NCBI RefSeq assembly: GCF_002165775.1 | Contig: NZ_NDYP01000007.1 | Span: 124,001 to 188,000, forward strand | From: Campylobacter concisus | Lineage (GTDB): Bacteria; Campylobacterota; Campylobacteria; Campylobacterales; Campylobacteraceae | Length of the DNA stretch: 64,000 bases | Reading direction: 5' to 3' | Shown: in pieces, positions 45,380-56,477 of the stretch | Layout of the letters: each line of letters starts with the position of its first letter | How positions within the stretch are numbered: the stretch's first letter is position 1 | The notes under the pieces: model-generated | The model's database searches: none | Told to the model about the DNA's origin: nothing | The model's input: only the letters and a program-made list of their open reading frames with translations | Translations under genes and position numbers: made by a program

Positions 45380-46069
45380 TTATAAATTTCTCATATATTC
45401 CGTACTATAAATACCTTGAATACGTCTTTCCATGTCACCATACCAACTTTTTGGAAGAGTGGTAAGAGAGTTAAATTTCTCAAGTAAATTTAAATTTTTA
45501 TTTGGCGAGTAAAAGAGCCTGTTTATCTCTAAAATGCTCATATGAACTGGATCTTTTTCTACAACTTCTATTACGTCGCCCACTTTACACGATCCTGGTG
45601 TTATTACGCGGTAGTACCAGCCTGTAAGGCCTGTTTCAAAGATGTGAGTAGCCATATTTTCATTGCCCCATCTTCTTGAGAGCTTAAAGCATGGCTTTCT
45701 TGGCTGCGATACTTGAAGGACTAGTGAGCCGACCTTATGGATATCGCCCACGCAGACATTGCTCTCGTCAAGCCCATCAATGCACAAATTCTCACCCATA
45801 GCTCCGTAAGCCATATTTTTAAATCCTAAAAATTTCTCCCACTGAGCATAGTTTGAAAACGAATTTGCAAATATAGCTTTTTCTGGGCCGCCATGATGCT
45901 TCGTATCAGCGACGCTATCGCCCACAAAGCCAAGCTCATTTGCAAAAATTTCACCATTTTGAGCTACTTTAAATATAGCTGAGCTCCAAGGTGTATTTAG
46001 CTTGTCAGTCGCACTTTGCGAGCCATAGTTTTTTACCTCGCCGATTAATAATGCTTTTACTATTGCCAT
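45380..46069 (-). CDS. MOSC-domain protein (YiiM-like)
   Basis: 229 residues with a MOSC fold: GDSVADTKHHGGPEKAIFA, GAMGENL, VGDIHKVGSLVLQVSQPRKPC (Cys in the molybdenum-cofactor site) and the GVITPG-like ITPGSCKVGD segment, then a three-helix C-terminal domain. YiiM-type proteins reduce N-hydroxylated compounds with a molybdenum cofactor. Function here is inferred from family only. Begins 17 bases after ruvC. Confidence 0.85.
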   Translation of the reverse strand: MAIVKALLIGEVKNYGSQSATDKLNTPWSSAIFKVAQNGEIFANELGFVGDSVADTKHHGGPEKAIFANSFSNYAQWEKFLGFKNMAYGAMGENLCIDGLDESNVCVGDIHKVGSLVLQVSQPRKPCFKLSRRWGNENMATHIFETGLTGWYYRVITPGSCKVGDVIEVVEKDPVHMSILEINRLFYSPNKNLNLLEKFNSLTTLPKSWYGDMERRIQGIYSTEYMRNL

Positions 46070-46086
46070 ATTTTTCCTGTCAAAAT

Positions 46087-46560
46087 TTAGCTTATTCTTA
46101 AATTATTTGCGTGAGTTAGCGCGATCGCGATCGCATCGGTGATATCAAGTGGTTTTATCTCTTTGTTTATACCTAAAATTTTCTTCACCATAAACGCCAC
46201 TTGCTCTTTATCAGCTTTGGCCTTGCCAGTGACAGCTTTTTTCACCTGAAGCGGTGTGTATTCGGCGAAATCACCATGAAGCTGTAAAATTTTAAGGCTA
46301 AGTGCTCCACGAAACTGAGCGAGCTTTAAAACCGTTTTTGGGTTGTAAGCAAAAAATATATCTTCGATCGCAACCTCGTCAAATTTATGATTTTTAAAGA
46401 TGAGATCAAGCCCCTCGCAAAGCTCGGTAATCTGATACTGAAGTGTGTTTGGTTTTATTTTTATGAGTCCTGCTTCAAGAAGAGTAGTTTTAAATTTATT
46501 TTTTTCAAGTATTGCATAACCACAATTCTTCGTGCCTGGATCAATTCCTAAAATTTTCAT
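46087..46560 (-). CDS. ruvC: Holliday junction resolvase RuvC
   Basis: 157 residues from ATG 46560 ([19 protein letters not shown]); a GTG immediately before it would add one residue. The acidic catalytic residues are in LGIDPGT (Asp7), VAIEDIFF (Glu) and [11 protein letters not shown] (Asp pair). RuvC cleaves Holliday junctions with RuvAB. The order ruvC-dnaA-dnaN is conserved in Campylobacterota and frames the replication origin. Confidence 0.95.
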   Translation of the reverse strand: MKILGIDPGTKNCGYAILEKNKFKTTLLEAGLIKIKPNTLQYQITELCEGLDLIFKNHKFDEVAIEDIFFAYNPKTVLKLAQFRGALSLKILQLHGDFAEYTPLQVKKAVTGKAKADKEQVAFMVKKILGINKEIKPLDITDAIAIALTHANNLRIS

Positions 46561-46570
46561 CACTATCTTT

Positions 46571-46615
46571 TCAATACTTTTTCACGACTTTTTCACGATG
46601 TGAAAAAGTTTGTCA
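46571..46615. other. Candidate oriC1: DnaA-box cluster upstream of dnaA
   Basis: Three boxes of the Campylobacter/Helicobacter type lie in 30 bases: TTTTTCACG (46578-46586), TTTTTCACG (46589-46597) and the inverted TGTGAAAAA (46599-46607). The first two are one helical turn apart. Bipartite origins flanking dnaA are known in this phylum. Confidence 0.7.
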
Positions 46616-46688
46616 GAGTTTAACAAAGGTTTTATTAAAATTAAGATAGTATCACTATAAAAATTCTCGAAATTTAAGGCATAAAAAT

Positions 46689-47999
46689 TTGATAGCAGAC
46701 GAAATTTTAGAAAATCTTTCAACACAAATTTCACCTGAAGAATACCAAAGTTATATCAAACAATTAAAATTTAACGAAAAGGCTTCAGACGATCATATTA
46801 TAGTATTCACTGCACCAAATGAGTTAATGGCTAAATTTATAAATACAAGATATGCTGATAAGATCGCTCATCTATATGAAGTTAGAACAGGGATAAAGCC
46901 AAATATTGAAATTTCATCTACTAAAAGTAGCAAGGTATCAAAACAAAATCAAATAAATGTCAAACAAATAAAAACACAAAGTAGCATTTTAAATCCAAGC
47001 TACACATTTGAAAATTTTGTCTGCGGTGCATCAAATCAATACGCATTTTTAAGCGCAAAAGCAGCTGCTGAAAAACCTGGCGTACTTTATAATCCACTTT
47101 TTATCTATGGCACCACGGGACTTGGCAAGACTCACTTACTCCAGTCAGTCGGAAATCACTGCCTAAATAAAGGAAAAACCGTTATTTGTGTAACTAGCGA
47201 ACAATTTATGATAGATTTTACCAGTCACATAAATAATCACTCAATGCCAAAATTTCGTGAAAAATATAGAAACTGCGACGTTTTACTAATAGACGATGTA
47301 CAGTTTCTTGGTAAAACTGATAAAATCCAAGAGGAATTTTTCAACACATATAATGAACTTTTAGCAAAAAATGGTCAAATAGTTATGACTTCAGATCGAC
47401 CTCCAAAAACACTAAAAGGCTTTGAGGATAGGATGATTTCAAGATTTGATAAGGCTTTTATGGCTGATATTACGCCGCCTGAACTTGATACAAAAATAGC
47501 CATCATCATCAAAAAATGTGAATTTGATAAAATAGATCTAAATAAAGAGGTCATAAACTACATAGCTACAAACATGGGAGATAATATCCGTGAGATCGAG
47601 GGAGCTATCATAAATTTAAACGTATTTAAAACTCTTATGAAAGAAGAGATCACACTTGATCTTGCAAAAAGTATATTAAAAGATTTAATCAAAGAAAAAC
47701 GTGAAAATATAAATTTCGATACTATCGTTGAAATAGTTAGTAAAGAGCTAAATATCAAACAAAGTGATATAAAAAGCAAATCAAGAGTTACAAATATCGT
47801 AGAAGCAAGACGAATCATCATATATCTTGCAAAGATGCTTACAACAAACTCAATGCCACAAATTGCAAACTATTTTGGCATGAAAGATCACAGTGCAGTT
47901 AGCCATAATATTAAAAAGATAAATGAGCTAATACAAACTAATGAAATTTTTAGTCTAAAAGTTACTGAATTAAAAAACAAAATTTTGACAAAAGGATAA
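46689..47999 (+). CDS. dnaA: Chromosomal replication initiator DnaA
   Basis: 436 residues. Domain III has Walker A GTTGLGKTHLL (about 142-152) and Walker B LLIDDVQFL, and domain IV has the DNA-binding signature MKDHSAVSHNIKKI. TTG start at 46689 with AAGG about 13 bases upstream. DnaA binds DnaA boxes and unwinds the origin to load the helicase. Box clusters lie on both sides of the gene. Confidence 0.97.
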   Translation: MIADEILENLSTQISPEEYQSYIKQLKFNEKASDDHIIVFTAPNELMAKFINTRYADKIAHLYEVRTGIKPNIEISSTKSSKVSKQNQINVKQIKTQSSILNPSYTFENFVCGASNQYAFLSAKAAAEKPGVLYNPLFIYGTTGLGKTHLLQSVGNHCLNKGKTVICVTSEQFMIDFTSHINNHSMPKFREKYRNCDVLLIDDVQFLGKTDKIQEEFFNTYNELLAKNGQIVMTSDRPPKTLKGFEDRMISRFDKAFMADITPPELDTKIAIIIKKCEFDKIDLNKEVINYIATNMGDNIREIEGAIINLNVFKTLMKEEITLDLAKSILKDLIKEKRENINFDTIVEIVSKELNIKQSDIKSKSRVTNIVEARRIIIYLAKMLTTNSMPQIANYFGMKDHSAVSHNIKKINELIQTNEIFSLKVTELKNKILTKG

Positions 48000-48015
48000 A
48001 ATACAATATGAAATT

Positions 48016-48095
48016 TGTGAATAAATGTGAAAAAGAAAATATAATTTTTCACATTTCAAATAGCTGTATTTCGGTGTTTGAAAGCACTTTTCACT
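48016..48095. other. Candidate oriC2: DnaA boxes and AT-rich tract between dnaA and dnaN
   Basis: Boxes: TGTGAATAA (48016-48024, inverse of the Helicobacter consensus TTATTCACA), TGTGAAAAA (48026-48034), TTTTTCACA (48045-48053) and a weaker CTTTTCACT (48087-48095). AT-rich sequence follows, suitable for unwinding. Together with the cluster before dnaA this is the likely replication origin. Confidence 0.75.
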
Positions 48096-48153
48096 TTTTA
48101 ACATCACCTACTAAAACAAAAAAATTAAATTTAAAAATAGAAGGAAGTTTTTA

Positions 48154-49227
48154 ATGAAAGTTTTAATAAACAAAAATATGCTTGAAAGCATAGTAACAAA
48201 TACAAACCCATATCTTGAAAAAAGAGATCTTAGTGCTATAACTTCTCACATTTATATCTCAGCAAAAGATGGGGTTTTAAATATAAAAGCAACTGATCAT
48301 GAGATAGGATTAGCATATAAGTTAAGTAATGTAAAAATTGTTGATCAAGGTTATGCAACTGCAAATGGTAAAAAACTACTTGACATTATAAAAAGTCTAA
48401 AAGACGAAGAAGTGATGTTGGAAACTGTAAATAACTATCTTTATATAAAACAAAAAAACTCAAAATACAAACTTCCAATGTATAAATTTGAAGATTTTCC
48501 AGAATTTCCAACGATTGAGGGTAAATCAAAATTTGATGTTGATGCTGTTATGTTAGGAAGAAGTTTAAAGAAAATTTTACCAAGTATTGATAGTAATAAC
48601 CCAAAATTTGAACTAAATGGTGCATTCCTTGATATTAAACAAGACTTTATAAATATAGTCGGCACTGACACAAGAAGACTTAGTGTATTTAAATTTCAAA
48701 CACCAACTGAAAAAGAATTTTCACTTATAATCCCTAAAAAAGCTATCAATGAAATACAAAAACTATTTTTTGACAAGATAGAAATTTATTATGATGAGAA
48801 TATCTTAATCGCTCAAAGCCAAAATTTTGAATTTTTCACAAAACTTATAAATGGTAAATTTCCAGACTATGAACGTGTCATACCAAAAGAAGTAAGAAAA
48901 AGACTTCAATTAAGTAGAGATAAGATGATAGATGGTATAAAAACTATCTCAATGCTAAGTGATACAATGAAAATAACTTTTTCAAAAGATAACATAACAT
49001 TTGAAAGTGTTATAGAAGATAACTCTGAAGCAAAAACTACGATAGATTATCAAACTGGTTTAGAGCTTGGAGATGAATTTTTCATAGGTATAAAAAATAG
49101 ATATCTACTTGACTTTTTAAGTAGCATCGAGGATGAAAATTTTGAGCTTGGATTTAATGAAAGCTCACTAGCATTTGTTGTAAATTCAAAAGAATTAACA
49201 ACAGTAATAATGCCGATAAATTTATAA
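48154..49227 (+). CDS. dnaN: DNA polymerase III beta clamp
   Basis: 357 residues, three clamp domains of about 120 residues each, ending with the typical VIMPINL tail. DnaN encircles DNA and tethers polymerase III. AAGGAAG upstream. Its ATG overlaps the stop (TAATG) of an open frame running through the origin region. Confidence 0.95.
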   Translation: MKVLINKNMLESIVTNTNPYLEKRDLSAITSHIYISAKDGVLNIKATDHEIGLAYKLSNVKIVDQGYATANGKKLLDIIKSLKDEEVMLETVNNYLYIKQKNSKYKLPMYKFEDFPEFPTIEGKSKFDVDAVMLGRSLKKILPSIDSNNPKFELNGAFLDIKQDFINIVGTDTRRLSVFKFQTPTEKEFSLIIPKKAINEIQKLFFDKIEIYYDENILIAQSQNFEFFTKLINGKFPDYERVIPKEVRKRLQLSRDKMIDGIKTISMLSDTMKITFSKDNITFESVIEDNSEAKTTIDYQTGLELGDEFFIGIKNRYLLDFLSSIEDENFELGFNESSLAFVVNSKELTTVIMPINL

Positions 49228-49232
49228 GATAA

Positions 49233-51551
<2,319 letters not shown>

Positions 51552-51604
51552 AAGGTGATCAAATTTAAATTTGACCTAGTTAGCAAAAATATAAAGGATA
51601 AAAA

Positions 51605-52252
51605 ATGAGCGAAGATCTAAAGTTAGAGATGAAATATGGTGAGAAAATTTTGAAAGAATTTGACGTAGAGAGTGACCTTGAGGTCTGGGAAAATAAGCAA
51701 ACAAGGGACTATGTCATAAAGATCACTCTGCCTGAATTTTGCTGCCTTTGCCCTCGTTCTGGTTATCCTGACTTTGCGACGATATATCTTGAGTACATAC
51801 CAAACAAGCTTGTTGTTGAGCTAAAAGCGATAAAGCTTTATATAAATAGCTTTATGAACCGCAATATCAGCCACGAAGATAGTATAAATGAAATTTACTC
51901 TGTTTTAGAGAAAAAACTAGAGCCAAAATTTATGAAAATAGTTGGCGACTTTAACCCACGTGGAAATGTCCATACAGTTATCGAGATCAGCTCTGATCTA
52001 GTGGTGAAAAAGCCAGCTGAAGAGAAAGAATTTACTCCAAGAACTAGAGAAAGAAGCAGCTTTGGCGACAAGCCACGCGAAAGACGTAATACAAGCGATC
52101 GTGGTAGCAGTAGAGGCACTGGCAGCAGAGGTGGCAGAGATGATAAATTTAAAAAAGATGACAAACCAAGAAGAAGCTCAAATAAAGATGGCTTTAGAAA
52201 GATAAGCTATGCCGATGATAAGAAGCCAAAAGTAGTCAAAAAGGATAAATAA
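51605..52252 (+). CDS. queF: 7-cyano-7-deazaguanine reductase with basic disordered tail
   Basis: 215 residues. Residues 1-132 are a normal unimodular QueF: catalytic Cys49 in CLCPRSGYPDFATI, the VVELKAIKLYINSF strand and FNPRGNV. It reduces preQ0 to preQ1 with NADPH in queuosine synthesis. Residues about 134-215 form an extra Arg/Lys/Ser/Gly-rich tail (e.g. RRNTSDRGSSRGTGSRGGRD), unlike typical QueF of about 130-165 residues; the in-frame, uninterrupted coding suggests it is real. The tail may bind RNA. The stop overlaps the HD-protein start (TAATGA). Confidence 0.9.
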   Translation: MSEDLKLEMKYGEKILKEFDVESDLEVWENKQTRDYVIKITLPEFCCLCPRSGYPDFATIYLEYIPNKLVVELKAIKLYINSFMNRNISHEDSINEIYSVLEKKLEPKFMKIVGDFNPRGNVHTVIEISSDLVVKKPAEEKEFTPRTRERSSFGDKPRERRNTSDRGSSRGTGSRGGRDDKFKKDDKPRRSSNKDGFRKISYADDKKPKVVKKDK

Positions 52253-53487
52253 TGATAAGTGCTAAGCTTATAGAACATATCTTTAAAGCAGCATCTATAT
52301 CACGTTGGAACGACTATCCAAAGATGGCAAATTTAGTCGAGCTTGATAAGCAGGCTCATAAATTTATTATCGCTTATTTCATAGCAAAACAAGAGCAAGA
52401 CGCCGATATGAACTATATCATTGAGGCTGGAATTTTTGAGTTTTTAAGTAGGGTCGTAGTCACTGACATACGTCCAGATGTCTTTCATCACATACAAAAG
52501 ACAAAAAAAGAGCAGATAAATAGCTGGGTCTTAAACAACCTAGAGGAGCTGATCTCAGAAATAGAAGATGGTAAGTTTTTAGAGAGATTTAAAAACCACT
52601 TTAAAAATGATAAAAAGCATGAAAAAGAGCGCCTCATCCTAAAAGCAGCCAGCTATCTTGCCACGAGGTGGGAATTTTCCATAGTCTATCAAACGAGCCA
52701 GTTTTTAAGCGATATCGACGAGCTTAAGGCGAAGGTTGAGGAGGAGATGGAGGATTATTACGAGTTAATAGGCGTTAGAAAGATTGCTATGAATCAAAAA
52801 TTAGCCCGCCTAGTTGATCTTAGTGGCAGGTTAAGGTTTCAAAAGCGCTGGGCACAAACACCTCGCATCCCTGAAACTGCGGTCTTAGGACATATGCTGG
52901 TTGTTGCGATACTTAGTTATTTTTACTCACTCAAAGCAAAAGCTTGCAAAAAACGTTTAGAAAATAACTTCTTTTGCGCACTATTTCACGACCTACCAGA
53001 GAGCCTCACAAGAGATATCATAAGCCCTGTGAAATACGGTGTAAAAGGGCTAAATGAGATCATCAGCGAGTATGAGATGAGGCTTATTGATGAGAGGATT
53101 TTGCCATTTGTACCCGAAAAAATAAAAGATGAGTTTAGCTACATCCTTGGCATCAGAAAAGATGGCGAGAAATTTATAAAAGATGAGTTTGAAAATAGAA
53201 CATATGAGCGCAAGATCATCTGCCATGAAGGGACAATGGAGAACGTAAATGAGGATAAATTTAACCCGATCGACGGCAAAGCGCTAAAATACTGCGACAA
53301 GCTCTCAGCTTACATAGAAGCTGGAATTTCTATAAGCTACGGCGTCAAGTCAAAAGAGCTAACCGATGGCTTTAATAATATGTATAAATTTTTTAGTGAA
53401 AAACCTAAGATTGATGGAGTGGATTTTTTAGAAATTTGCGATGATTTTAATGAGCATTTTGGTTTAGAAAGACCCCCTCTCAGATAA
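52252..53487 (+). CDS. HD-domain hydrolase-like protein
   Basis: 411 residues. The HD metal motif is split as GHMLVVAILSYF (His) and FCALFHDLPESLTRDI (HD, about 245), resembling the YfbR/HD_3 type of nucleotidase. These phosphohydrolases act on nucleotides. The long N-terminal part (1-190) is helical and unrecognised. The 3' end (GLERPPLR) runs directly into the candidate SRP-like RNA. Translationally coupled to queF. Confidence 0.82.
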   Translation: MISAKLIEHIFKAASISRWNDYPKMANLVELDKQAHKFIIAYFIAKQEQDADMNYIIEAGIFEFLSRVVVTDIRPDVFHHIQKTKKEQINSWVLNNLEELISEIEDGKFLERFKNHFKNDKKHEKERLILKAASYLATRWEFSIVYQTSQFLSDIDELKAKVEEEMEDYYELIGVRKIAMNQKLARLVDLSGRLRFQKRWAQTPRIPETAVLGHMLVVAILSYFYSLKAKACKKRLENNFFCALFHDLPESLTRDIISPVKYGVKGLNEIISEYEMRLIDERILPFVPEKIKDEFSYILGIRKDGEKFIKDEFENRTYERKIICHEGTMENVNEDKFNPIDGKALKYCDKLSAYIEAGISISYGVKSKELTDGFNNMYKFFSEKPKIDGVDFLEICDDFNEHFGLERPPLR

Positions 53488-53504
53488 CTGCGGCACACAC
53501 TTAA

Positions 53505-53600
53505 TACAAGTGCTCTGCTGTGTTCCCACCCTGAAGCGGTGCTCATAAAAAGCATTGCACAGGTCTAAGAAGGAGCTTCGCAATCATACAGAAACTATAC
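53505..53600 (+). ncRNA. ffs: SRP RNA (4.5S)-like structured RNA candidate
   Basis: GTGCTCTGCTGTGTTCCCACC aligns with the 5' region of bacterial 4.5S RNA (GCUCUGuUGgGUUC), and CAGGTCTAAGAAGGAGC with its conserved tip (CAGGUCCGGAAGGAAGC). The tip is closed by a perfect ATTGC/GCAAT stem (53554-53558 with 53579-53583), and CTGTGT/ATACAG can pair outside it. A long right arm complementary to the 5' part is not obvious, so ends and folding are uncertain. No protein frame spans it. Confidence 0.5.
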
Positions 53601-53683
53601 TTAAATTTTGTTTTATAGTTACATTTTTAAAAATTTAGCTTTAAAAGTATATAATCAGCCCAAATTTCATAAAAAGTAGAGTA

Positions 53684-54109
53684 ATGTCTGGAAAGTTTAA
53701 ACTTCGTTTTTTATCAGCTTTTAGAGATTTTTTTATCTATCATCACAAATCTTTAGAATTTCGTGCAAAAATTTTTGCCGCTATGATCTCTGCTAAATTT
53801 GACCCAGACGAAGATGATTTTTTTGTTTTAAATGACATTACAAATGAAATTTATGAAAATGACCAAACTAGAAAAGACTTTTTGATCCAAACTGTTAGAG
53901 AGTATGTAGCAAGAGTTAAAAGAAACGATAGGATCACACTTGATGCACTACTTTTAAGCATTGATAAAGACCTAAAAGATCACAAAAGATACGCCAAAAA
54001 GATAGATTTTTCTCACCTTCGTCGCTTGATGAGTGGCTGTGAGGAAGAAATTTTAGTTCAGCAAAGAGTTTATGAGTTTTTAATAAACGAAGTCAAACTC
54101 TATTCTTAA
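53684..54109 (+). CDS. Conserved hypothetical protein
   Basis: 141 residues, no signal peptide or membrane span, helical and basic (MSGKFKLRFLSAFRDFFIYHH). Contains a DPDEDDFFVLNDITNEIY acidic stretch and EYVARVKRNDRITLDALL. I do not recognise a domain. Convergent with flgE, without an obvious terminator between. Confidence 0.7.
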   Translation: MSGKFKLRFLSAFRDFFIYHHKSLEFRAKIFAAMISAKFDPDEDDFFVLNDITNEIYENDQTRKDFLIQTVREYVARVKRNDRITLDALLLSIDKDLKDHKRYAKKIDFSHLRRLMSGCEEEILVQQRVYEFLINEVKLYS

Positions 54110-54154
54110 AATTATCATTCATTTTAAATTTTTAATCATCAACTAGTATAAAAA

Positions 54155-55756
54155 TTATTTCTTCATCTGAATAGCAGTCTGGATCATCTCATCACTTGTT
54201 GTGATACTTTTTGCACTAGCCTCATAAGCCTTTTGTGTGACTATAACCTCACTTAGCGCTTGACCAAGATCGACGTTACTCATCTCAAGCTTGTTTGCTA
54301 AAATTTGTGCTCCATAAATGGTCTCACCAGCTTTATTTTTGTAAAAAAATGCTTCGCCTGAATTTGGAGTTGCTTCATAGAGATTATCACCCACTTTTGC
54401 CACACCTTGGTCGTTTTGGAAGTGATAAAGTGCTACTTTTGCTACGATAAGTGAACGAGAATTATCAAAATTTGCCATGATATTACCACGGTCATCGACG
54501 CTGTATTTTGTGAGATTTCCCTCGGCATAGCCATCTGCTTTTATGACGAAGTCTTTTTTTGAATTAGCCGAGCTTGTTATGCCATTATAGACATTCGCAT
54601 CTCCATCGCCAAGAAAATTTAAAGCTACGTTTCCAACGCTTGTTAATGTATTTGTAACAAGCCTACCGCTACCATCAAAAGTAAGTGTTCCCATAGATGT
54701 ATTTTGCACAACACCATTAGCATCAGTTATCGTAGCTGTGGCATTCCAGGTAGTTTGATTGCCACCTTGAGGGATTTGCTTTGTAAAATTTATAGTTACT
54801 AAGCTCTTTGTACCATCACTGTTATATATCTCTGAGCTTAGTTTTTCTTTATTAGCTACTTCAACTAGTGATGTAACTTCAGCTTTTACATCTAAGCTAG
54901 CAAAATTCATAAATTTTAAGCTTTTATTGTTTATATGCCAGCTACCATCGCTCTCTAGCGTGGTTGAAAACTCACTAAATTTACCATCACCATCTTTTAC
55001 TTTTACCACTACGCTATCACCTGCTTTTGTACCAAATCTTGTCTGACTTAGTGGGATTTGCCCATTTAGTGAGATAGTTTTGTTTGTATTATCGAGTGTA
55101 TAGTTAAAATTTGCCGCATCAATGGCTGTTGTTCGCTTATCTGTTATAAGACTTGAGTCTAGGTTACCTTTTAAATTTATATTTTTTGTTTGCTTGGCTG
55201 GCATATATAAAAAATGAGGTAAATTTATACCTTTTTGTGAGCCAGTATCACCTAGTTTTAGATCTTCTTCTTTTGCAGTAAATGCCTGCGTGGTACCTTT
55301 TGTTTGACCATATTTTCTAAGAGCATTAGCACTTGGAGTGACTGGAGTAAAACTTGTTAACGTACCAAGAAGCAAGTTGCCTTTATTATCTACTAAATTT
55401 CCAGCCCCATCTATATCAAAGCTACCTGTTCTTGTGTAGTAGTTTCTACCATTTTTATCAACGACACCAAAAAAGCCTTTACCGCCTATGGCTAGGTCGA
55501 AGTTATTATCAGTATTTTGAAAACTACCATTTGTCATCTTTAAAGCTGTCGTTTGTTTCGTAGCTCCAAGACCTACTTGATTGTTAGTTGGACCACTTCC
55601 AGCAGAAGCCATATGTTGATTGATTAAATTTTTAAACTCAGGGATTGAAGCTTTAAAACCTACGTTGTTGATATTTGAGATATTATTTGCCCAAACATCC
55701 ATGCCAAAGCTTTGTGTTTTAATGCCACTAATTCCGTTGTAAAAACCTCTCATCAT
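54155..55756 (-). CDS. flgE: Flagellar hook protein FlgE (small paralogue)
   Basis: 533 residues with the rod/hook N-terminal motif (MMRGFYNGISGIKTQSFGMDVWANNISNINNVGFK) and C-terminal helix (SNVDLGQALSEVIVTQKAYEASAKSITTSDEMIQTAIQMKK). A second, 824-residue FlgE-like protein is encoded at 40 kb; this one is next to flgD and fliK, as the C. jejuni homologue is. Starts at the first or second of two ATGs (55756/55753) after GAAGGA. Five-base gap to flgD. Confidence 0.93.
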   Translation of the reverse strand: MMRGFYNGISGIKTQSFGMDVWANNISNINNVGFKASIPEFKNLINQHMASAGSGPTNNQVGLGATKQTTALKMTNGSFQNTDNNFDLAIGGKGFFGVVDKNGRNYYTRTGSFDIDGAGNLVDNKGNLLLGTLTSFTPVTPSANALRKYGQTKGTTQAFTAKEEDLKLGDTGSQKGINLPHFLYMPAKQTKNINLKGNLDSSLITDKRTTAIDAANFNYTLDNTNKTISLNGQIPLSQTRFGTKAGDSVVVKVKDGDGKFSEFSTTLESDGSWHINNKSLKFMNFASLDVKAEVTSLVEVANKEKLSSEIYNSDGTKSLVTINFTKQIPQGGNQTTWNATATITDANGVVQNTSMGTLTFDGSGRLVTNTLTSVGNVALNFLGDGDANVYNGITSSANSKKDFVIKADGYAEGNLTKYSVDDRGNIMANFDNSRSLIVAKVALYHFQNDQGVAKVGDNLYEATPNSGEAFFYKNKAGETIYGAQILANKLEMSNVDLGQALSEVIVTQKAYEASAKSITTSDEMIQTAIQMKK

Positions 55757-55761
55757 GGCTT

Positions 55762-56469
55762 TTATCCTTCGTAAAATTCAGATATTTTATCCATTGGGAC
55801 ATATTCACCTGCGATTTTTATCATGGCTTTACCATCTACAAATTTTACTGCTTCAACCGGATAGCTACCTACTTGAGTCTTGTATGAATTACCATCTTTT
55901 CCAGTGTAATTAACAGAGACTGTATATGCGCCGTTTGGTAATTGTTTTCCAGAATCATCTTTGCCATCCCAAGATATTCTGCGAACTCCTGATTTTAGAT
56001 CTTTTATATCGATTGAACGAACGACCTCTCCATTTGCATTTTTAATTTCAAGCTTACCATTTGCAAGATCTGATTTAAAATAAAGTGCAAAATTTACAGT
56101 TTTTTGCTCATCTGTTAGTAAAACCGAGTTTGAACCAGTTGAGACCATTTTTCCAAGGGCTGAGATAGCGTAGGCATTTGCATTTGATTTTAACTGATTT
56201 ACAAGCTCTTTCATAGCTGAGTTTGTATTTTGTTGCATCTCTAGTGATGCTAGCTGGCTAGTTTGCGTAAGCATCTTTTCAGTATCCATAGGACTTGTTG
56301 GGTCTTGATACTGAAGCTCTGTTAAAAGTAGCTTCATAAATGCATCTTTATCTAGCTGTGCATTTGGGTTAGTTCCTGTGCCAGCTGCCGCATCTTGCTT
56401 TGCTTTTGCTTTTTTCTCGGCATTTTTTTGTTGTGTTGTTTGTGTAGTTATATCTGAAACTGAAGCCAT
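55762..56469 (-). CDS. flgD: Flagellar hook capping protein FlgD
   Basis: 235 residues. The FlgD signature DKDAFMKLLLTELQYQDPTSPMDTEKML (about 40-68) and LASLEMQQN segment are present, with the C-terminal Ig/tudor domain (WDGKDDSGKQLPNGAYTV). FlgD caps the growing hook so FlgE subunits can add. A Lys/Ala-rich spacer (NAEKKAKAKQDAAAG) precedes the signature. Between fliK and flgE in one operon. Confidence 0.93.
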   Translation of the reverse strand: MASVSDITTQTTQQKNAEKKAKAKQDAAAGTGTNPNAQLDKDAFMKLLLTELQYQDPTSPMDTEKMLTQTSQLASLEMQQNTNSAMKELVNQLKSNANAYAISALGKMVSTGSNSVLLTDEQKTVNFALYFKSDLANGKLEIKNANGEVVRSIDIKDLKSGVRRISWDGKDDSGKQLPNGAYTVSVNYTGKDGNSYKTQVGSYPVEAVKFVDGKAMIKIAGEYVPMDKISEFYEG

Positions 56470-56477
56470 GATCTCTC

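Noticed and set aside
53487-53510. tRNA or tmRNA in the GC-rich gap after the HD gene
   Set aside because: No cloverleaf, anticodon arm, CCA end or tmRNA reading frame is visible.
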